DNA from: Acidimicrobiia bacterium
Lineage (GTDB): Bacteria; Actinomycetota; Acidimicrobiia; IMCC26256; JADLDD01
DNA length: 47,684 nucleotides
Assembly (NCBI GenBank): GCA_020846855.1
Contig: JADLDD010000024.1
Location: 1-47,684 of the forward strand
Direction of reading: 5' to 3'
Made by a program: the position numbers and the translations under genes
Notes under the pieces: model-generated
Told to the model about the DNA's origin: nothing
What the model saw: only the letters and a program-made list of their open reading frames with translations
Database searches by the model: none
In this document: positions 9,418 through 17,176 of the stretch, one piece after another
How the letters are laid out: each line of letters starts with the position of its first letter
How positions within the stretch are numbered: position 1 is the first letter of the stretch

Positions 9418-10200
9418 CTAGGCGGGGGTCCCGTGGCGCCCGGCCCCGCCCGCGAACCGCTGCGCGCCCTCCAGGGTCTCGCCGGAGCGGATCGTCTCGA
9501 GGCCGAGCTCGTACTCGCGTCGCAGCGCCGCGTCCAGGGGCAGGGCCCACTGCTCGTACGACGACCGCCGGTCGCTGCGCAGGCACCCCGGCGGCAGCGC
9601 GGCGAGCTCCCGGGCCAGCTCCACGGCCGCGTCGAGGGCGCCGCCCGGCTCCACCAGGCGGTTGGCCAGCCCCATCGTCCGCGCTTCGTCGCCCGACACC
9701 CCCCGGCCGGTGAGGATGAGGTCGAGGGCGTGGCTGTGGCCGATCAGCCGGGGAAGGCGGACGGTCCCACCGTCGATCAGCGGGACGCCCCACCGGCGGC
9801 AGAACACCCCGAACACGGCGTCGCGGGCCGCGACCCGCAGGTCGCACCACAACGCCAGCTCCAGACCCCCGGCGACCGCGTGGCCCTCGACCGCCGCGAC
9901 GACCGGCTTGTCGAGGAGCAGGCGGCTCGGGCCCATGGGGCCGTCGCCGTCGGGGTCGACGCGGTTGCCCCGCTCCGTGCCCACGGCCTTGAGGTCCGCC
10001 CCGGCGCAGAACGTGCCGCCGGCGCCGGTCAGGACCGCCACCGAGGCGTCGGGGTCGGCGTCGAAGGCGCGGAAGGCCTCGGCGAGGGCCGCCGCGGTCG
10101 GGCCGTCGACGGCGTTGCGGGCCTCGGGCCGGTCGATGGTCACGATCCGCACGGGACCGTCGGAGGCGACGCGGACCGTGGGCGGGGTAGGAGGGCTCAC
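9418..10200 (-). CDS. Enoyl-CoA hydratase/isomerase family protein (crotonase fold)
   Basis: 260-residue crotonase. CoA/oxyanion-hole motifs are GAGGTFCAGADLK and VEGHAVAGGLELALWCD, and the first catalytic Glu of classical hydratases is present in GLELAL. The second catalytic Glu position (GxPE in rat enoyl-CoA hydratase) is replaced in GVFCRRWGVPLIDGG, so simple hydratase activity is uncertain; an isomerase or hydrolase role is possible. The start is the GTG at 10200, which overlaps the HAD stop (GTGA), giving MSPPTPPTVRVASDG. It is the last gene of a minus-strand set with the HAD protein. Confidence 0.88.
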   Translation of the reverse strand: MSPPTPPTVRVASDGPVRIVTIDRPEARNAVDGPTAAALAEAFRAFDADPDASVAVLTGAGGTFCAGADLKAVGTERGNRVDPDGDGPMGPSRLLLDKPVVAAVEGHAVAGGLELALWCDLRVAARDAVFGVFCRRWGVPLIDGGTVRLPRLIGHSHALDLILTGRGVSGDEARTMGLANRLVEPGGALDAAVELARELAALPPGCLRSDRRSSYEQWALPLDAALRREYELGLETIRSGETLEGAQRFAGGAGRHGTPA

Positions 10201-10892
10201 AAGACGGGTAGGCCCAGGGCCAGGCCGAGCACGGCGGCCAGCTCGGCGAGCGCGGCGGAGGGGTCGGCGACCTTGATGGTGGTCATCCCCATGGCCCGGG
10301 CGGGCTTGAGGTTGGCGCCCAGGTCGTCGAGGAAGACGGCCTCGGCCGGTTCCACCCCGGCCCGCTCGCAGACCAGCGTGTAGATGCGGGGGTCGGGCTT
10401 GCGCAGCCCCTCCACGGCGGATTCCACCACCACGTCGAAGAGGCCGTCGAGGGCGTCGGACACCGCCGACCGCGACGGGCCGCCCGCCGACCCGTACGGC
10501 TCCGCGGGTCCGGCGTGGGGGGCGTCGGGGGCGTCGACGGCCCAGTTGTTGGTGAGCGCGGCGGTGGTGAGGCCGTGGTCCCGGATTCGGCGGACGGCCG
10601 TCACCATGGCCGGCCGGGGCTCCATGCCGGCCGCCACCGTCGCCATCAGCTCCTTGGCGTCGATCTCGGCCCCGGCCGCCGCGCACTCCGCCTCGAAGCG
10701 CTCCGCGAACGCCCCGAGATCGAGCTCGCCGCGCTCGAGGCGCGACCAGGCGCCGGTGTCGGGGTCGGCGAGCACCACCCGGCTGAGGAAGCGCTCCGGG
10801 AGGCCCCGGCGGGCCTCGTAGGCGCGGAAGGCGTCGAGGGGCGAGGGGAACACGACCCCGCCCAGGTCGAAGATCACGGCCCGGTAGCTCAC
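10197..10892 (-). CDS. HAD-superfamily hydrolase, DLGGV type
   Basis: 231 residues, HAD subfamily IA. Motif I is VIFDLGGVVFPS: the nucleophile Asp is present but the usual second Asp (DxD) is replaced by Gly, as in the ACAD10/soluble-epoxide-hydrolase N-terminal and YihX-like groups. Motif II ALTNNW and motif III/IV KPDPRIY...VFLDDLGANLKPA are intact. A Pro/Ala/Gly-rich insert lies after motif II (about 118-142). The start is GTG 10892, with TAGCGT 9 nt upstream and a GAGGGG in between. It overlaps the crotonase gene by 4 nt. It probably acts on a small phosphorylated or acyl metabolite in fatty acid handling; the specificity is unknown. Confidence 0.86.
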   Translation of the reverse strand: MSYRAVIFDLGGVVFPSPLDAFRAYEARRGLPERFLSRVVLADPDTGAWSRLERGELDLGAFAERFEAECAAAGAEIDAKELMATVAAGMEPRPAMVTAVRRIRDHGLTTAALTNNWAVDAPDAPHAGPAEPYGSAGGPSRSAVSDALDGLFDVVVESAVEGLRKPDPRIYTLVCERAGVEPAEAVFLDDLGANLKPARAMGMTTIKVADPSAALAELAAVLGLALGLPVL

Positions 10893-11021
10893 GGACCCCT
10901 CACGCTACCTGGGAGCGGCGCCGGGGTCCCCGGCGACGGCCGCGTCGTGGCGCGAACCGATGGAGCGGCGGTCCGGGCCCCGGCGCTCATCGGCGGTGAC
11001 GTCCGGTCCGGTGGTCGTGGG

Positions 11022-12683
11022 TCACGGGTCGATCAGGACACCGGGGTTGAGGATCCCGGCCGGGTCGAGCTCGCGCTTGGCGGCGCGCAGCGCGTCGGCG
11101 AACAGGTCGGGGCGCTGCCGGTCGTACCAGCGGCGGTGGTCCCGCCCCACCGCGTGGTGGTGGGTGATGGTGGCGCCGTGCGCCATCAGGGTGTCGGAGG
11201 CGGCGGCCTTGACGGCGTCCCACTGGGCGAGGCGGGCCGCCGGCTCCCGGGCCCCGGCGGCGATCACGGTGAAGTAGGGCGCGGGCCCGTCGGGGTAGAC
11301 GTGGGTGAAGCGGCAGGTGACGATCCCGGGCCCGGCCCCCACGTCCTTCAGCGCGTCGGTGACCGCCGTCGTGACCGCGGCGTGCAACCTCTCGAAGCGG
11401 TCCCAGGTGACGGCCGTCTCGAACGTCTCGCTGATCAGGCCCATCCCGATCAGCGCGTCACGCATGTACGGCGCCCGGAGGAACGCATTCCGCCACGCGC
11501 CTGCTGCGCCCTCGTGGTGGGCGTGGTCCGCGCCCTCGGCCGGGGCGTCGCCGGGCTCCGACGACGTGCGGATGCCGCCGTCGCCGACGGTGCCCCCGTG
11601 GTCCCGGGCGCACTCCACTGCCCTGCGGATCCAGGGGTCGAGCGGGTGGTCGGCCGACTCGAAGGCGAGGAGGAGCAGGTGGGCCGATCCGTCCGACGTC
11701 CCGGTGATCAACGCCTCGGTGGCGTCGAGCAGGCGGCAGTTCGACGGGTGGAGCCCGGCCTGGGCGACGGCCCGTGCCGCGGCCGCGCCCGCCTCGAAGG
11801 TCGCGAAGCGCGCCACGGCCGACGCCCGGTGGCGGGGCCGGTCCTGGACCCGCATCCACGCCTCGGTGATGACCCCGAGGATGCCCTCCGAGCCGAGGAA
11901 CAGCCGGTCGGGCGACGGCCCGGCCCCGCTCCCGGGCAGCCGCCGCGTCTCCACCGTGCCGCGCGGCGTGACCACCGTCATCGACTCCACGAAGTCGTCG
12001 ATGTGGGTGTGCAGGGTCGCGTAGTGCCCCCCCGACCGGGTCGCGAGCCAACCGCCGAGCGTCGAGAACTCGAAGCTCTGCGGGAAGTGCCGCATCGTCA
12101 CGCCGTGCGGCCGCAACTGGCCTTCGAGGGCCGGTCCGTAGACGCCGCCCTCGATCCTCGCGGCCCGGGAGGAGGCGTCGACCTCGAGCACCCGGTCCAG
12201 GCGGCGGAGGTCGATGCTCACCGCGCCCGGACCGTCGCCGCAGGCGCCCGCCTCGACCCCCCCGACCACCGACGACCCGCCGCCGTAGGGGACGGCGGCG
12301 ATCCCCTCGGCTCCGCACCAGTCGAGCAGCGCCGCCACGTCGGCCGCGTCGCGGGGCAGGGCGACGAGGTCCGGAGGACGCCGGAAGTCGCGGGCCAGGC
12401 CGCGCAGCACGTCGCGGAAGCTCTTGCCGTAGGTGTGGCCCGCACGCTCGTACGGTTCGTCGGTGCAGATCGGTCGGAGCGACGCCGGCGGCCGGACCCG
12501 CGGGTCGGGCAGGTCGAGCTCGTCGACGGTGGGGGGCGGGACCGGTTCGACGTCGCCGACGCCGAGCCCGGAGGACACCAGGGCCGCCAGCGCGTCCTGC
12601 TCGGCCGGATCGAGGCCGGCGCCCTCGAGCCCCCAGCCCCAGAAGCTCCGCCGCCCACCCGTCGCCGCGCCCATCGATCCCAT
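11022..12683 (-). CDS. FAD-linked oxidase, alkyldihydroxyacetonephosphate synthase (AGPS)-like
   Basis: 553-residue VAO-type flavoprotein resembling AGPS, which swaps the acyl group of acyl-DHAP for a fatty alcohol to make ether lipids. Evidence: a FAD-binding PP loop PYGGGSSVVGGVE, FEFSTLGGWLATRSGGH, LFLGSEGILGVITEA, and a C-terminal TITHHHAVGRDHRRWY, matching the His-rich active-site motif (HHHGVGK-like) of AGPS. The ATG at 12683 is preceded on its strand by TAGCCT with a 9-nt gap. A 48-bp palindrome begins 31 bp upstream. Members of the family without ether-lipid activity exist (general FAD-binding oxidases), so the substrate is inferred. Confidence 0.85.
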   Translation of the reverse strand: MGSMGAATGGRRSFWGWGLEGAGLDPAEQDALAALVSSGLGVGDVEPVPPPTVDELDLPDPRVRPPASLRPICTDEPYERAGHTYGKSFRDVLRGLARDFRRPPDLVALPRDAADVAALLDWCGAEGIAAVPYGGGSSVVGGVEAGACGDGPGAVSIDLRRLDRVLEVDASSRAARIEGGVYGPALEGQLRPHGVTMRHFPQSFEFSTLGGWLATRSGGHYATLHTHIDDFVESMTVVTPRGTVETRRLPGSGAGPSPDRLFLGSEGILGVITEAWMRVQDRPRHRASAVARFATFEAGAAAARAVAQAGLHPSNCRLLDATEALITGTSDGSAHLLLLAFESADHPLDPWIRRAVECARDHGGTVGDGGIRTSSEPGDAPAEGADHAHHEGAAGAWRNAFLRAPYMRDALIGMGLISETFETAVTWDRFERLHAAVTTAVTDALKDVGAGPGIVTCRFTHVYPDGPAPYFTVIAAGAREPAARLAQWDAVKAAASDTLMAHGATITHHHAVGRDHRRWYDRQRPDLFADALRAAKRELDPAGILNPGVLIDP

Positions 12684-12713
12684 CGCGTGAGCAGGCTACG
12701 CACCCCGCCCCCG

Positions 12714-12761
12714 AGCATGTTGCGATCGACCGCGGTAGAGGTGGGTGGATTGCAACATGCT
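12714..12761. repeat. 48-bp palindromic element, copy 1
   Basis: Exactly 48 bp, with terminal arms AGCATGTTGC and GCAACATGCT and a 28-nt centre (GATCGACC...). The inner bases extend the hairpin by a few pairs with one mismatch. It forms a tandem direct pair with the copy at 12786, 24 nt apart, in the divergent region between the AGPS-like gene and the mycothiol-type isomerase gene. Confidence 0.9.
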
Positions 12762-12785
12762 GGAGGCGTAGGCAAGGGCGGCGCG

Positions 12786-12833
12786 AGCATGTTGCGATCG
12801 ACCACGGTAGAGGTGGGTGGACTGCAACATGCT
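12786..12833. repeat. 48-bp palindromic element, copy 2
   Basis: Same 48-bp length and identical 10-bp arms as copy 1; the 28-nt centre differs from copy 1 at two positions. It ends 9 bases before the ATG at 12843, immediately before the run of G that must act as the ribosome binding site, so a transcript through it would place a strong hairpin next to that site. Confidence 0.9.
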
Positions 12834-12842
12834 GGGGGGGAG

Positions 12843-13673
12843 ATGGCGGAGAAATCGGGTGACGGGGCGCTCGTGGAGGCGCTCGCGGCGGTGTGGGACT
12901 CGATCTCCGAGCTGGGCGACGGGCTGGCCGCCGACGACTGGGTCCGGCCCACCGAGTGCCCGGGGTGGACGGTCCAGGACAACCTCGCCCACATCATCGG
13001 CATCGAGTCGGTGCTGCTCGGGCGCCCGGCACCCGACCACGACCTGCCGCCCGGCCTGACCCACGTGAGGAACGACCTGGGCCGCACCAACGAGATCTGG
13101 GTCGACGCCCGGCGATCGCGCACCGGCCGGGAGGTGCTGGCCGAGTTCCGGGCCGTGGCCGAGGCCCGCCTGGCGGTGCTCCGCGACCCCGCCCACGACT
13201 TCGGGGCCGAGTCGTGGACCCCGGTCGGCCCCGGGACCGTGCGCGACCTGCTCCCGTTCCGGATCTTCGACTCGTGGTGCCACGAGCAGGACATGCGCCG
13301 GGCGCTGGGCCGGCCCGGCGACTTCGACGAGACCAGCGCCGCGGCCCGCGACGCCGTCGACCGGGTGGCGGGCGCCATGCCCCGGGCCGTGGGGCGGGGC
13401 GTCCGCCCGCCCGACGGCACCACGGTCGCCTTCGACGTCACCGGGCCGCTGGGCCGCCGCATCGGCCTGGACATGGTCGACGGGCGGGCCCACCCCGTCG
13501 AGCCGCCGCCGGCGGAGCCCGCCGTGGTGCTCACCCTGTCGACGGAGACGTTCGTGCGCCTGGGGACCGGGCGGGGCGAGCCCGGCGCGATCCTTGCCGC
13601 CGGCGACGTGGGGATAGAGGGCGACGCGGCCCTCGGCCGGAGGATCGTCGAGGCGATGAACTTCCTGTTCTGA
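12843..13673 (+). CDS. Mycothiol-dependent maleylpyruvate-isomerase-family protein
   Basis: 276 residues. The N-terminal DinB-like four-helix domain (about 8-160) carries the usual pattern: RPTECPGWTVQDNLAHIIG with the first metal His, and later FDSWCHEQDMRRALGRPG, the HExD(I/M)R-type motif contributing Glu/His to the metal site. The C-terminal domain (about 190-276) is SCP2-like. Such proteins use mycothiol or related thiols for isomerisation, conjugation or detoxification. The start is ATG 12843 inside a long open frame; the upstream part of that frame is only antisense shadow and palindromes. The G-rich segment 12834-12842 is the likely ribosome binding site. Confidence 0.88.
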   Translation: MAEKSGDGALVEALAAVWDSISELGDGLAADDWVRPTECPGWTVQDNLAHIIGIESVLLGRPAPDHDLPPGLTHVRNDLGRTNEIWVDARRSRTGREVLAEFRAVAEARLAVLRDPAHDFGAESWTPVGPGTVRDLLPFRIFDSWCHEQDMRRALGRPGDFDETSAAARDAVDRVAGAMPRAVGRGVRPPDGTTVAFDVTGPLGRRIGLDMVDGRAHPVEPPPAEPAVVLTLSTETFVRLGTGRGEPGAILAAGDVGIEGDAALGRRIVEAMNFLF

Positions 13674-13744
13674 GCGCGTCGAGCAAGCCGGCCACGCGCC
13701 GCCCGGCCCGCGGCCCGTGGCCCCGGGGCCGTCCCGGCGTCGGC

Positions 13745-14785
13745 TCAGAGGGCGAGCTCGGCCATGAGCTCCATGGCCTCGGGCTGGCCGGCCCCGAGGA
13801 TCAATGTGCCCACGCCCGACTCCCGCCAGGGCTCGAAGCGCTCGGCGATGCGCTCACGCGGGCCGACGAGCGTCACCTCGTCGACCAGCTCGTCGGGGAC
13901 CGCGGCGGTGGCCTCGGCCTTCTTGCCGTCGAGGTATAGGTCCTGGATCTCGGCGGCCGCGGCCTCGAAGCCGTACCGGCAGGCGAGGTCGTTGTAGAAG
14001 TTGCGGCCCCGGGCGCCCATCCCGCCCACGTACAGGGCGAGCATCGGCTTGACGGCGTCGCGCAGGGCGGCCACGTCGTCGCCCACGAGGACCGGCACCG
14101 TGGCGGCCACGTCGAAGTGCGACCGGTCCTTGCCGTCGCCGGCCCGGGCCAGGCCGGCCTCGATCGCCGGGCCGAACACCGCGGGCGCCCGGTGCGGTGA
14201 GTAGAAGATCGGTAGCCAGCCATCCGCGATCTCGGCCGTCAGCTCCACGTTCTTCGGGCCGATGGAGGCGAGGTAGACGGGCAGGTCGGTGCGCCGGGGG
14301 TGCACGATGATCTTTAGCGCCTTGCCCAGGCCGGTGGCGTCCGCGCCGCGGTAGGGGATGTCGTAGTGGGCCCCGTGGTGTTCGAGCGGGCCCTCGCGCC
14401 GCAGGACGGCGCGCACGATCTCGACGTACTCGCGGCTCTTCGCCAGCGGCTTGCCGTAGGGCTGGCCGTGCCACCCCTCCACCACCTGTGGCCCCGACAG
14501 GCCGAGCCCGAGCAGGAACCGGCCCTCGCTCATGAGGTCGAGGGTCGCGGCCGTCATGGCGGTCATCGCCGGGGTGCGAGCGGGCATCTGCATGATCGCC
14601 GAGCCCACGTTCAGCTTCTCGGTACGGGCCAGGAGCCAGGCGACCGGGCTGACGGCGTCGGTGCCGTAGGCCTCGGCCACCCAGGCCGAGTGGAACCCGA
14701 GTCGTTCGGCGTGCTGGGCCAGTTCGATGGCCTGGGGCAGCCCCCGTCCCCAGTCCTGGTACCCGAGGTTGATCCCGAGACGCAC
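13745..14785 (-). CDS. LLM-class F420-dependent oxidoreductase
   Basis: 346-residue luciferase-like (TIM barrel) oxidoreductase, expected to use coenzyme F420. Landmarks are [15 protein letters not shown] at the N-terminus, [19 protein letters not shown], a segment containing [17 protein letters not shown]-like sequence, [22 protein letters not shown] (phosphate-binding and second strand) and [20 protein letters not shown]. The start is GTG 14785, where the family N-terminus begins, preceded by a GAAGAAGG ribosome site; the 978-codon ORF upstream is shadow. The substrate is unknown. The F420 theme recurs at 19147 and 23413. Confidence 0.91.
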   Translation of the reverse strand: MRLGINLGYQDWGRGLPQAIELAQHAERLGFHSAWVAEAYGTDAVSPVAWLLARTEKLNVGSAIMQMPARTPAMTAMTAATLDLMSEGRFLLGLGLSGPQVVEGWHGQPYGKPLAKSREYVEIVRAVLRREGPLEHHGAHYDIPYRGADATGLGKALKIIVHPRRTDLPVYLASIGPKNVELTAEIADGWLPIFYSPHRAPAVFGPAIEAGLARAGDGKDRSHFDVAATVPVLVGDDVAALRDAVKPMLALYVGGMGARGRNFYNDLACRYGFEAAAAEIQDLYLDGKKAEATAAVPDELVDEVTLVGPRERIAERFEPWRESGVGTLILGAGQPEAMELMAELAL

Positions 14786-14926
14786 GGCGCACCCTTCTTC
14801 CGGCAGGCTTGGCAGGGGCACCAGGCTGCCACCTGGCGGCGGAGTGGTCGAGACGACCGGGAACACCCGGTGTCGGGCCGGGCGTTGGAGCCCAAGACAC
14901 CGGACGCGCATCCGAGGAGATCTGCG

Positions 14927-15928
14927 ATGAAGCTGGTGACCAACGTCGTGCGGGGAGGTTCCGCCGACCGGCTGCTCGTGCTCGCCCACGGGTTCGGCGC
15001 CGACGAGCGTGACCTGGGCGGCCTGTTGCCCTACCTCGATCCCGACGGCCGCTTCGTGACCGTGATGCCCCGGGCACCCGAGTCGGCGCCCGGCACCCCG
15101 GGCTTCTCGTGGTTCGACCTCACCGACCCCACCGCCGCCCGGGAGGGGTTCGCCGCCGCGGTGGCGGCCCTCGACGAGGTCGTCGACGACGCGTGCGCGG
15201 AGCACGGCCTGGCCCGCGCCGAGGCCCTCCTCGGGGGGTTCTCCCAGGGTGCCGGGGTGGCGTTGGCCCTCGGCCTGGGCGCCGTCGAGGGGCGTCGCCC
15301 GCTCGGCGTCGTGGCCCTGAGCCCGTTCCTCCCCGGTCCCGACGTTCTGCCGTCGGGCGACGGCCTCGCCACCGACGTGCCGGTGATCATCCAGCACGGC
15401 ACCCACGACCCTCTGGTGCCCGCCAAGCGCAGCCGCGACCTGGCCCGGGCCCTGGCCGCGGCCGGAGTACCGGTCGTGTTCGGCGAGTACCCGATGGAGC
15501 ATCAGGTGGCCCTGGAGAGCATCGAGGCGGCCCGCAAGTGGGCCGACGCCGTGATCGGCGGCGAGAAGCCCTCGGAGCCGGTGCCCGACGACCCGCCCGA
15601 GGGGCCGGTGAAGGCCGTCACCACCGCCGACTTCGAGGACGAGGTCCTGCGCAGCGACGTGCCGGTGATCGTCGACTTCTGGGCCCCGTGGTGCGGGCCG
15701 TGCCGGCAGGTGTCCCCGATCGTGGAGCAGATCGCCGTCATGCGCCAGGGCAGCTACAAGGTCGTGAAGGTGAACATCGACGAGGAGCCGGCCCTGGCCC
15801 AGAAGTACGAGGTGCAGAGCATCCCCATGATCGGCCTGTTCCGCAACGGCCGCTTCGAGCGGTCCTCGCTCGGAGCGAAGCCCCGGGCCCAGATCGAGGC
15901 CGAGCTGGGGATGCTCGTCATCCCGTAG
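14927..15928 (+). CDS. Carboxylesterase/phospholipase-thioredoxin fusion
   Basis: 333 residues with two domains. Residues 1-212 are an alpha/beta hydrolase of the phospholipase/carboxylesterase (YpfH/EstB) type: [13 protein letters not shown] oxyanion region, nucleophile Ser106 in [10 protein letters not shown], Asp161 in GTHDPLVP and His192 in YPMEHQV. After an acidic Pro-rich linker (212-228), residues 229-333 are a complete thioredoxin: [13 protein letters not shown] (active Cys256 and Cys259) and cis-Pro300 in [10 protein letters not shown]. There is no signal peptide, so it is cytosolic. The start ATG 14927 has GAGGAG 8-13 nt upstream. The esterase may act on thiol-linked or redox-controlled substrates (inference); a sequencing error joining two genes seems unlikely because the linker is in frame and natural in composition. 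Confidence 0.9.
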   Translation: MKLVTNVVRGGSADRLLVLAHGFGADERDLGGLLPYLDPDGRFVTVMPRAPESAPGTPGFSWFDLTDPTAAREGFAAAVAALDEVVDDACAEHGLARAEALLGGFSQGAGVALALGLGAVEGRRPLGVVALSPFLPGPDVLPSGDGLATDVPVIIQHGTHDPLVPAKRSRDLARALAAAGVPVVFGEYPMEHQVALESIEAARKWADAVIGGEKPSEPVPDDPPEGPVKAVTTADFEDEVLRSDVPVIVDFWAPWCGPCRQVSPIVEQIAVMRQGSYKVVKVNIDEEPALAQKYEVQSIPMIGLFRNGRFERSSLGAKPRAQIEAELGMLVIP

Positions 15929-15950
15929 CCCGTTGCCCGGCGCTCGTCGC

Positions 15951-15969
15951 CCGCGCGCCCCGCGCGCGG
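15951..15969. terminator. G+C stem-loop between convergent genes
   Basis: Perfect 7-bp stem CCGCGCG/CGCGCGG with a 5-nt loop in the 98-nt gap between the converging esterase-thioredoxin and selD genes. It is a plausible bidirectional terminator, without a U-tract. Nothing else was recognised in this gap. Confidence 0.4.
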
Positions 15970-16026
15970 CGCCCGGTGTTCCCTCCGTCGGCCGGATCCG
16001 ACCCGGGGGTCCGGGCCGGGGTGGTC

Positions 16027-17088
16027 TCAGACCACGGAGACGGTCCCCGCCGGACCCTCCACCACCCGGCCCACGACGGCGGCCGCGGGCGTCGAGCGGG
16101 CGCGCAGCTCCGCGGTGAGGCGGTCCGCACCCGCGCTCTCGACGGCGATCAGCAGCCCGCCCGACGTCTGGGCGTCGGCGAGGAGCAGCTGCGCCTCCCG
16201 GGCCAGGGGGCCCCACTCCACCCGTCCGGCGGCGTCGGCGTGGTTGCGCTCCGTTCCCCCCGCGACGAGGCCCGCCGCCGCGAGCTCCAGCACCCCGTCC
16301 AGCCTCGGCACCGCGTCGGCGTCGATCCGGGCGGCGACGCCCGTGGCCGTGAGCATCTCCCGGAGGTGGCCGACGAGCCCGAACCCGGTGACGTCGGTGA
16401 CGGCGTGGACCGCGGCGCCGAGCGCGAGCGCGGCGTCGCGGGCCCCGTCGTTGAGCGTGGTCATGACCTCCACCGCCTCGGCCAGCATCCGGTCCGGTGC
16501 TGCCCCGCGCTTGAGGGCGGTGGTCACCAGCCCGACGCCGAGCGGCTTGGTCAGGACGAGCGCGTCGCCGGGTCGGGCCCCGGAGTTGCGCAGCACGCGG
16601 GACGGGTCGACGGTGCCGGCCACGGCCATCCCGTACTTGGGCTCCGGGTCGTCGATCGAGTGGCCTCCGGCCACGATGCACCCGGCCCGGCGGGCGACCT
16701 CCGCCGCGCCGTCGAGGACGGCGGCGAGCAGCGACAGGTCGAGGCCGTCCCGGGGCCAGGCCACCAGGTTCAACGCCAGGAGGGGCCGCCCTCCCATCGC
16801 GTACACGTCGGAGAGGGCGTTGGCGGCGGCGATGCGCCCCCAGTCGGCGGGGTCGTCGACGATCGGCGTGAAGAAGTCGGTGGTGAGCACCACCGCCTCG
16901 GTCTCGGTGAGGGCGTAGACGGCTGCGTCGTCGCCGGTCTCGAGGCCCACGAGGAGCCGCGGGTCGTCGACGTCACCGAGGCCGGTGGTGAGGGCGAGCA
17001 GAGACCTCAGGTCGGCGGCCGGGAGCTTGCACGCGCAGCCGGCTCCGTGCGAGAACGCGGTGAGCCGGACCGGCCCGGTTGCGGTCAT
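16027..17088 (-). CDS. selD: Selenide, water dikinase (selenophosphate synthetase)
   Basis: 353-residue PurM/AIR-synthase-fold enzyme that makes selenophosphate from selenide and ATP. The N-terminal catalytic loop is [11 protein letters not shown]: Cys18, Cys20 and Lys21 align with E. coli SelD Cys17, Cys19 and Lys20, and both Cys are TGC, so this is not a selenocysteine-containing form. Other landmarks are [12 protein letters not shown], the [12 protein letters not shown] motif and [14 protein letters not shown]. On its strand TAGCAT lies 8 nt before the ATG, suggesting leaderless transcription. Neither selA, selB nor tRNA-Sec is in this window; selenophosphate could serve selenoproteins or selenouridine. 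Confidence 0.96.
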   Translation of the reverse strand: MTATGPVRLTAFSHGAGCACKLPAADLRSLLALTTGLGDVDDPRLLVGLETGDDAAVYALTETEAVVLTTDFFTPIVDDPADWGRIAAANALSDVYAMGGRPLLALNLVAWPRDGLDLSLLAAVLDGAAEVARRAGCIVAGGHSIDDPEPKYGMAVAGTVDPSRVLRNSGARPGDALVLTKPLGVGLVTTALKRGAAPDRMLAEAVEVMTTLNDGARDAALALGAAVHAVTDVTGFGLVGHLREMLTATGVAARIDADAVPRLDGVLELAAAGLVAGGTERNHADAAGRVEWGPLAREAQLLLADAQTSGGLLIAVESAGADRLTAELRARSTPAAAVVGRVVEGPAGTVSVV

Positions 17089-17132
17089 CGACTCCGATGC
17101 TAGGACCGGGGTCCCGGGTCGGGGCCCCGGGA

Positions 17133-17176
17133 CCGCCCGGGATCAGGCGCTCAGATCAGGCGCTCAGCCCGGGCGG
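17133..17176. terminator. Hairpin holding a duplicated 13-bp repeat and the NlpC/P60 stop codon
   Basis: Nine-bp perfect stem CCGCCCGGG/CCCGGGCGG encloses two direct copies of GATCAGGCGCTCA. The stop codon of the wall hydrolase gene (17164-17166) lies within the second copy. It could terminate the minus-strand transcript right at the end of translation. Confidence 0.5.

Noticed and set aside
12714-12833. CRISPR-like direct repeat pair
   Set aside because: Only two palindromic copies with related, not unique, spacers and no cas genes; better described as the 48-bp element family.
10515-13673. 1052-codon ORF on the plus strand
   Set aside because: Most of it is antisense shadow of the HAD and AGPS-like genes plus the palindromes; only the part from 12843 has a recognisable protein.
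13745-16681. 978-codon minus-strand ORF
   Set aside because: Only 13745-14785 (LLM oxidoreductase) is coding; the upstream part is the shadow of the esterase-thioredoxin and selD genes.
16027-17088. SelD as a selenocysteine-containing protein
   Set aside because: The catalytic-loop Cys codons are both TGC with no in-frame TGA.
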